DNA from: Bradyrhizobium embrapense
Lineage (GTDB): Bacteria; Pseudomonadota; Alphaproteobacteria; Rhizobiales; Xanthobacteraceae
Direction: 5' to 3'
Assembly: GCF_001189235.2 (NCBI RefSeq)
Contig: NZ_LFIP02000007.1
Coordinates: forward strand, 1-62,650
DNA length: 62,650 nucleotides
Position numbers and translations under genes: made by a program. This document shows positions 52,371 to 60,200 of this stretch, one piece after another; the stretch's first letter is position 1; the number at the start of each line of letters is the position of its first letter. Below the pieces are notes generated by a model. It was given only the letters and a program-made list of their open reading frames with translations, made no database searches and was not told the origin of the DNA.

Positions 52371-54848
52371 TCAGATTGCGGCAAGCGCCTTGTGCAGATC
52401 GCGGACAATGTCGTCGACGTCCTCGATGCCGACGCAAAGCCGGATCGAACCGCCAAATATGCCCGCGGCCTCGCGCTTTTCTCGTGGAACGGTTGTGTGT
52501 GTCGTGGAGACGGGATGCGTCACCAGTGTGCGCGCATCCCCAACATTCGAAACGTGATACATCAAGTCGACGTTCTGGATGAACTTGCGTCCGGCCAGCT
52601 CGTCCTCCACCTCAAACATGACCATTGCGCCGTGCCCATATGCCGGGTTGAGCGTCTGGTCGACGGTTTCCCGATCGGCGCCTTCGAAGAGCCCCGGATA
52701 GAAAACACGGCGCACCTTTGGATGCTTCTTGAGAGCGTCTGCGACGACCCTGGCGTTGGCGCAGTGCTGCTTCATGCGAAGCGGCAGCGTCTCAAGCCCC
52801 TGGATCAGTTGGAAGCTCGCAAACGGAGCGATCGCAGCCCCGGTATCGCGCAGCCAAGTCATGCGAGCCTTCAGCAGAAACTCGCTTTTTCCAAGATCGT
52901 CGACATCCTGCAGCGCGCTGCGCCAGATAATCCCGCCATGCGCCTCGTCAGGACCGTTGAACAACGGAAAGCGGGAGGCTCCGCGGTAGCTGAACTTTCC
53001 ATTGTCGACAATCAGCCCGCCCAACGTGGTGCCGTGACCGCATATGTATTTCGTCGCGGAGTACGTCGTGATCGCAGCACCGAGATCTGACGGCCGGCAT
53101 ACCAGTGGCGTCGTGGTATTATCCACCACCAGGGGAACGCCGTACTTCCGACCGATCTCCGCCAGTTGCTTGACCGGAAGCGGAATCAGACAGGGGTTCG
53201 AAATCACCTCTCCGAACAGGCATATCGTGCGATCATCGATGGCACGTTCGAACGTCTCGGGCCTTCGAGGATCCGCCGTCCTGACGCTGATGCCAAGACG
53301 CTTCAGCGTGTTATGGAGCAGGTTCCAGGTATTGCCATACAGATAGGGCGAGGCGACGACATTATCCCCGACCTGCCCGCTTGCCAGGTTGACGATGGCA
53401 AGGAAGGTTGCCGCTTGCCCTGATGCGACGGCGAGCGAATCCCTTCCCGTATCGACCGCCGCATACCTTCTTTCCAGCGCGCGGGTCGTCGGATTGATGA
53501 TCCTTGTATAGGTGAACCCATCAGCCTTTACGTTGTAGACGTCGGCAATGTGGTTCAGATCGCCATCGAGTTCATAAGCCGTGTTCTGATATATCGGCAC
53601 GGCCACAGCCTTCGTCACCGGGTCGCGACGGTAACCCGCGTGCAGAACGGCAGTCTCGGGGGACCATGGCACCTGCGCGCTTGCTGCCACGCGAGGCGGC
53701 ACCTTGACGAGGGCCTGGGACGTCTCATGGGCGGATATTGGTCGCGCTGCCGCACCCTGACCAGGGCGGAAGTATGTCCGGAAGGCGCAACCCAACTGCT
53801 GAATCCAACCGGATTGAATTTCCCCGATGCAGCCGATCCGGAAACTCCGCGTCGCAATGTGCAGCTTGGAGTAGATGTAGAGGTTGTGGCTCGCCAGGTG
53901 GCGATACAGCCCATCGAATGCTGCCTGATCCGCCATCCCCGACGGCGCAACGAACGCAACGCAGACCGGCGACTGCACGTTGGCGGCCAGCAGCGGGGAG
54001 ACCACTCCTTCGAGTTCGTTGAGCAGATCGTCCCTGACCTTCTCATACCTGCGTCGACGGGCAGGAATGCTCTCTTCCTCCAGGATCTCCAGTGCCCTGG
54101 TCGTTGCCTGAACGATGTGGGTGGGAGGTGTCGAACGCCATTCACCTGTGCGCTCCAGCGAGAGCCATTGGTCTCTCACGTCGAGCACAAATGACCTCGG
54201 CTCTTGAACCGCTTTCTCCAACAGTTCGCGAGAGGCGATGACAAACGCTACGCCCGGAGGCCCCTCTATGCACTTGTTGCTCGACGTGACCAGGACGTCA
54301 GGGCCCCCCTTGCTCAGGTCAATATCGATGCCGCCAAAAGAACTCATCCCGTCGACGATCGTCTTCACGCCAAGCCGCCTCGCCTCCTCCACGATCGCAT
54401 CCAGCGGATTGACGATGCCGGTCGTGGTCTCGCAATGAACGAAACACAGGTGCGTAACGCCAGGATTTCGGTTCAGATGCTCGCCGATCTCCTGAGGATC
54501 CAAAGGGTCGGTCGCCCGCTTGGCAAGCGTCTGCGCTTCGACACCCCATAGCCGCAGCATCTTGTATATGCGCTCGCCATAGATGCCGTTTATGCAAACG
54601 AGTGGTTTGTGGGCTGAAGACACGAATGTTGACAGAGCGGCTTCCATCGCAAAAGAGCCGCCTCCCTGAATCGGGACCACCGAATAGTCGTCGGCATTTG
54701 CCAGCAAATCGAGGATCAGCCGCCGCATGCGGGCGGTCACTTCCTTGAACTCGCAATCGCGCGATGCAAGGTCAAGCTGCATTTGGCTCCTGACATCCAG
54801 CGATAACGACAATGGACCAGGCGTCAGCAAAGAACGCTGTCTTGTCAC
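52371..54848 (-). CDS. rtxA: RtxA: aminotransferase fused to O-acetylhomoserine sulfhydrylase-like domain
   Basis: 825 residues, two PLP enzymes in one chain. Residues 1-360 are a class V aminotransferase (GGGSFAMEAALSTFVSSAHK; PLP Lys in VTSSNKCIEGPPGVAF). Residues about 385-825 are a Cys/Met-metabolism enzyme (AVLHAGYRRDP; PLP Lys in YSATKYICGHGTTLGGLIVD; C-terminal SIRLCVGIEDVDDIVRDL). In B. elkanii the first half makes serinol from dihydroxyacetone phosphate and the second joins it to O-acetylhomoserine to give dihydrorhizobitoxine. This fusion is unique to the rhizobitoxine pathway as far as I know. It is the first gene of the operon. Confidence 0.92.
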   Translation of the reverse strand: MTRQRSLLTPGPLSLSLDVRSQMQLDLASRDCEFKEVTARMRRLILDLLANADDYSVVPIQGGGSFAMEAALSTFVSSAHKPLVCINGIYGERIYKMLRLWGVEAQTLAKRATDPLDPQEIGEHLNRNPGVTHLCFVHCETTTGIVNPLDAIVEEARRLGVKTIVDGMSSFGGIDIDLSKGGPDVLVTSSNKCIEGPPGVAFVIASRELLEKAVQEPRSFVLDVRDQWLSLERTGEWRSTPPTHIVQATTRALEILEEESIPARRRRYEKVRDDLLNELEGVVSPLLAANVQSPVCVAFVAPSGMADQAAFDGLYRHLASHNLYIYSKLHIATRSFRIGCIGEIQSGWIQQLGCAFRTYFRPGQGAAARPISAHETSQALVKVPPRVAASAQVPWSPETAVLHAGYRRDPVTKAVAVPIYQNTAYELDGDLNHIADVYNVKADGFTYTRIINPTTRALERRYAAVDTGRDSLAVASGQAATFLAIVNLASGQVGDNVVASPYLYGNTWNLLHNTLKRLGISVRTADPRRPETFERAIDDRTICLFGEVISNPCLIPLPVKQLAEIGRKYGVPLVVDNTTTPLVCRPSDLGAAITTYSATKYICGHGTTLGGLIVDNGKFSYRGASRFPLFNGPDEAHGGIIWRSALQDVDDLGKSEFLLKARMTWLRDTGAAIAPFASFQLIQGLETLPLRMKQHCANARVVADALKKHPKVRRVFYPGLFEGADRETVDQTLNPAYGHGAMVMFEVEDELAGRKFIQNVDLMYHVSNVGDARTLVTHPVSTTHTTVPREKREAAGIFGGSIRLCVGIEDVDDIVRDLHKALAAI

Positions 54849-55897
54849 ACTATTCCCCCTCAGTTGTATTCAACGATGCATCTGGAACAAAACCGCCCCA
54901 GCAATCGAGACGGCGAGCGCCGTTCAAGAGCTTTGCGCCCTGCGCGATAGAGCCCCGGTGCGCTCCGGATCGGCAGTCGAAGAAGCTGCCCAGGGACAAC
55001 CTGCACATCCAGTCGCGGATGCGATGTGACGTCTCGCGAGGCTCTTGAGCGATGTCATTCAGATCTCCCAACTGTTCGCATTATGACCGCCCCTCAAACC
55101 CCATTTGGCGCGACGCGCCACTCCGATCCCGCCATACGCATCCCGCAGATTTGAGCGCGAGTGTCGGCTTGTCGCCGCGCGTCGACAGTTCAACCGGACG
55201 GCTTACGCGGCGCCACTCCGGCAATATTGAAGTCGGATTAGCCGTGCGCGTCCGACCGTGGCGGCCGGCCCGGATCAGCACGGCGCATTTGATGATCGCC
55301 GCTTCCTGCGTGAGCCTAAGACTTGAGACATTCTCACACTGTCGCTCGTTGGAGATTTTTGTACGCTGACGACCCTCGCCGTCTATTTTTCAGATGGTAC
55401 AACTTGACGTTAGGTGCGTTTCAACCCTCTCCGGCATTTTCTCGTGTGAATTTTTCCTGACGTACGCGTCCACCTTCGGGAGACAAGACGACCTGTGCGG
55501 AGGTTCTCGGACGAGCTCCGTAGTCGCCTGGAGTTCAATGACGCTGTCGGAAATCACCTGAGCTCGATGGCCACGGACAGGTGAGCTAGCCTGCTCCGCC
55601 CGCTGTTGCGTGCGCGGCGCTTTGCCACATCGGCAAACAGATACGCCGTCTGTTTGCGTTCGATGGAGCGTCCGGAAAGCGGACTTTGGAGCGAGACGAT
55701 GAGCGCATAGCCGGATGGCGAAGAGTAAGCAGCTTGCGCGGGCTCGAAGGCAGGTTTCTGACAGAACGATGATGGTCTAGAACGCGCGTTGCTTAGGAAA
55801 TCGCTAGATGATTAAACCTCCTGAGAGCCGCACGTTTTGATCGCAAGTCATGCGCGGTCTGTCAGCAACCGGCCGCTCGATTTCCGTCCTGTCTGCG
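54849..55897. other. About 1 kb upstream of rtxA, no gene seen
   Basis: It must contain the rtx promoter on the minus strand. I see no sigma-54 -24/-12 match (a GCAA at 54901-54904 lacks the -24 part) and no clear tts or nod box. Short frames on either strand are Arg/Ser-rich shadows. A plus-strand run near 55610-55700 (HIGKQIRRLFAFDGASGKRT) may be a gene scrap. Confidence 0.5.
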
Positions 55898-57037
55898 TAG
55901 TGTTCTGTCCCGTAAGTCCGTAGCATAGTTATTGCATTGGTTTCGGGTATCCTGATCGAAGGAGATACCCGATGCGCACCGGACGGCCGAAGGCGCCGCT
56001 GACGATTTCGAGTGACGAACGTACGCAACTCACGGCCATCACGCGGTCGCGCTCGTTCCCTGCGGCGCTGACGCTGCGGGCAAAGATCGTGCTGGCCTGC
56101 GAACTTGAACCGAGCAATGTCATCGTGGCGACGCGGCTTGGTGTCAGCCCCCATACGATAGGCAAAGGGCTCAATCGGTTCGTCGCAGATCGGATCGAGG
56201 GACTCTACGACGAGATGCGTACAGGCCTCGCACGGTTGAGGATGAGGCTGTGGCCGAGATGATCACCAAGACACTCGCTCGCAAGCCCAAAGCCGCAACC
56301 CATTCGAGCGTGCGCCATCGCCTAAGAGACGGGCATTGCCAAGAGCACCGTTCATCGCTTGTTCCAACTCTTCGGGCTGCAGCCTCACCGCACTCGCAGC
56401 TTCAAACTCTCGACCGATCTCTTCTTTGTCGAGAAGCTGCGCGATGTGGTCGGGCTCTATCTCAATCCGCCTGACAAGGCCGTGGTGCTTGGCGTCGATG
56501 AGAAGAGCCAAATTCAGCCCTCGAACGAACCCAGCCCATGCTTCCTATGGGGTTCGGCTACATCGAAGGCGTCACCCACGACTACGAGCGTCATGGCACA
56601 ACCGCTCTGTTCGCCGCCCTTAACGTGCTCGACGGCGCAATCACCGCTCCATCGTCAACAGGAGTTCCTCGCCTTCCTGCGCCACAGCGAAGCTAAGTGC
56701 CGCCCCAACTGGACATCCATCTCGTCGTCGATAACTACGCCACCCACAAGCATCCCAAGGTTAGGACCTGGCTCGCCCGACGCCCGCGTGGGCACATTCA
56801 CTTCACGCCAACCTACGCCTCCTGGCTGAACCAGGTCGAACGCTACTTCGCGCTCATCACCCAACGTGCGATCCGGCGGGGATCGTTCGATTCCACCGCC
56901 GACCTCGTCAAAAAAAATCGACCGCTTTATCCGCATCCACAATGCAGATGCTCGTCCCTTCGTCTGGACCGCAACTGCCGACTCCATTCTCCAGACCTCG
57001 CGCGACTTTGTCAGCGAATTTGCCGGACAGAACACTA
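55898..57037 (+). mobile_element. Decayed IS630-family insertion sequence
   Basis: Ends TA-G-TGTTCTGTCC (left, 55898-55910) and its complement GGACAGAACA-C-TA (right, 57025-57037) form terminal inverted repeats flanked by TA, the IS630 target. Inside, transposase pieces lie in at least three frames: an HTH part in 55972-56262 (RTGRPKAPLTISSDERTQLT), then AVVLGVDEKSQIQ (first catalytic Asp), DIHLVVDNYATHKHPKVRTW (second Asp) and WLNQVERYFALITQRAI (catalytic Glu equivalent). Multiple frameshifts make it inactive, yet both ends survive. Confidence 0.8.
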
Positions 57038-57250
57038 GGTCGCGCGTGCCACGTTCATGTGGGGCACCTCTGCCGTTTCGAGATGGCCGCGCCTGGCTCG
57101 GCGCGTTTGAATTGTCGGACGAGGTTGATACAACAGCACTGAGCAGGGCGAGCTTCGCCTGGCTCGAGGGGTGTGCCCACTCGAGGCGAAGAGACTGTTC
57201 ATACCGATCAGTGCGCGCGATATCGACAATCAACCTTGTAAGCGGCAAGG

Positions 57251-60200
57251 TCACGGTTGCGCTCCCATGACCTTGGCCGGTATCCGGTCCGCGCTCGCCT
57301 CGCCGCAAAGATGGGCATGCAGCGCGACCACGCATTGATCCGCGCTCCTGTTATTACGCTTTCCCGGGACGATGGTGAGATCGGCAAGTTGATAGAACGG
57401 TTCGCGATCGCGGATCAATTGCGTGATCTTGTCCTCCCGGTCCTCGGTCTGCAACAGCGGGCGGGTCGTGTCACGAGCAAGGCGCTTCCTGATCTCACCC
57501 GCGTCGGTATTGAGCCAGATCGAGACCCCTTTCTCGGCGACGCGGCGCCGCGTCTCCTCACGCATGAACGCGCCGCCACCAGTGGCGAGCACCGTGGGTC
57601 CCCGCTCGAGACACCCCGCGATCAAACTCGCCTCGAGGTCTCTGAAGTACTGCTCCCCTTTGGTCGAAAAAATGTCCGTGATCGACATGCGAGTCATCGC
57701 CTCAATCTTTTTGTCGGAGTCGATGAAAGGCAGCCCTAGTCGTCGCGCAAGATGTGGGCCAATAGTGGATTTGCCGGAGCTGGGCATGCCGACGAGCACG
57801 ATCGGCCGGCCGTCGAGGGCCGCGACAACCTCCTTTGCGGTCGGTGATCGCTCGAACGTCCCTGTTTGTCGGCTAGATCGCAGCGCAAAGCCAGCGCCGA
57901 CGCCAGCTGTACGCGCCTCTTCGATTGAAAAGTGGGGAATGTTTTTGACACCATCGGGTATCGCAACTTCTCTGCAGACCTCGCGCACGCGCTGCGTGAG
58001 CTGCTCTATCTTACGGTCATCCGGTGCATCGCTTCTGCGCAGTCGCTGGAGCTCCTTATAAGTATCGTGATTGGCAATTTTGGCTTTGTAGCTGGCCGGC
58101 GTATGAAACTCCGCCTCGAAGTGGTAACCATCCGGCGTGGCGAGCACAGTCTTGATGCCGACAAAGGTCGGAGCGTTCATCCTGAACCAGTTTGCTGTGC
58201 TGATTTCGGTGTAGCCTTGCTTCTCAAACGACAGAATGGCTTTCCGGAAGGCCTTTGCAAAATCCTTATCGGACACTTCGAAGACATGGCGCACGGCGTT
58301 GCTGATCAGCTGTGAGGCGCCTTCGGGGACATCATTCACAACCATAAGCTGGTCTCTGAGGGAGCTTTCTGTCTTCAATCGACGGCCGAGATGGGGCATC
58401 TTCACATCGATGCCCGTTTGTCGGAGATCCTCGGCAACCTGAAGCGCCGCTGCAGTGATCGCTTTCTCTTCGACTGCGGCGCGCGCCACCTCGGTTTGGG
58501 CGCGCTCCGAGGCCAGTTCGCGAGTTAGCGTCAATTTGACGGCAGTATCCTCGGCAGGCTGCCGGTCAAAGGGGCGAGGCAGAATCCCTTTCTCCGCAGC
58601 AAGATTGATCGAGGCCTCCATGATTGAAGCCGCCAATGTGGGATTGTCCTTCAGATCCTCCAAAGTCGTGTCGACATTGAACATCCCGTGATTAAGGGTC
58701 GCCGCCATGCTCCTGACATAGGGCACCGACTTCAGGCCCGGCGCCTGCTGCAGGAGGCTCTGGAGCCGTTGGCTTTTCTTCATAAACAGCTGGACGCTGG
58801 TGTCGGATTTAAAGGCGTCCGTTCCGACCTTGATGCCGAGGCTCAAGAGGTTGCCTGCGCTTTGCACGAGGTCATCGGCAATGTACCCATCCGGCCGTGG
58901 ACTGATGCGCGGAGGACAATTGTCGAGCAGGGCCTGGATACGCTCGCGCGGGTGAGTGGCAGCCGGATAGGTCTCCGCCAGGTTTGGGAAAAGCTCTGTA
59001 AGCGCCGGGCTCACCGTCAGCTTGGTATCGCGCGCGCTTTCGACCGTTTCGGGCAGCACCTGCTCATCCATGCTTGCTGCCCATGCCTCAAGCTCGGTGA
59101 CGAGGAACTCGGCAATTTCGTGGGCGACTGCATGATCTGCAAGCTTGATCTCGGGCCTCGCTCTATCGAGCATGTGCTCGACATCCTGGGCGCTCACCTG
59201 CTCCTGGGTCAGCAATTGACGGATGTCGCGATGAAGTTCGTGATGAAACCCCTCGAAAGTTCCAAACACTGCGCGCTCGGCAAACCAACGCCGTGCTTGA
59301 TGGGATTGCGCCAGAAAACTCCGCTGCAGGCCGCTATAAGTCTCCAAAGTATCCCGCGTCGCCGCGAGGATCTGGCTGGCACGACTGAATTTGTAATCAT
59401 TGCCCTCGATTGCCGGCGTATGCGACTTTGGTGGCTTGAGCGAGCGAACCCCGCGGGCTTGCTCCTTGTCATCGAACAGGCGAACATGCTCATAAAACTG
59501 CGGCCGGTCACCGACGATCACAATCGTATCTCCGTCGAAATCGCCGTCGAGCTTTATCTGCTCACCGGTCGGGACGGCGACCAACGAACCCGGAGCAAAC
59601 ACCTCGGTCGCCTGCAGGATGCCGACGCAGTCGACCAGCGTGTCCGCCTTGACGCGGTCCTTGCCCTCGGTCCAGCTCGAATGGCACTTGACGTCCTCAG
59701 CCGACATCACCAGGCCACGATCGGCGTAGTCGGCCGGCCACAGCTCGTCCGGCACCACGATCAGAATGCCTTTGGCAAAGAAGCTCGGATCGTCGGCCGC
59801 CAGTTGCTCCCGCGACTTCTCAGCGACGCTGAAACTGTATTGCATGGCCACGCATCTATCGAGGAATGCCGCAGTCGGGTCCCCATCAGCGGCTGACTTG
59901 ACGCGTTCGTGGGCAAGCGGGCGCAGGTTGGGATTGTCATAGGGAGACCGCCCGATCAGCACGCCCCCCGTTCCCGTCAACGTCTCGCTCTTGCGCTGTG
60001 ACACATGGAGATAATCGTCACTGGACGGGACGGCAACCGCGCCGGAACCGTCGATGTGGCCTGCTGTCACCATACGAAACAGATGCTCGCCTATCAGGCT
60101 TTCTCCTCCTCTGCTCTCCAGCCAAGCCTTGGCTTTCTCGCGCGCCTCGCCTGCCACTCGCTCACTACGCGGATAATGTTGCAGCGCCGAGGCCGGTACG

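Noticed and set aside
54898..54916. Possible sigma-54 promoter for rtxA (GCAA at 54901 on the plus strand)
   Set aside because: On the minus strand TTGC is present but the -24 element matches only 2 of 7 positions.
57257..57739. 160-codon plus-strand ORF
   Set aside because: Antisense to the shikimate kinase domain, whose motifs are complete on the minus strand.
58688..59896. 402-codon plus-strand ORF
   Set aside because: Antisense to the polymerase-like part of the effector; reads as a GC-rich shadow and lacks motifs.
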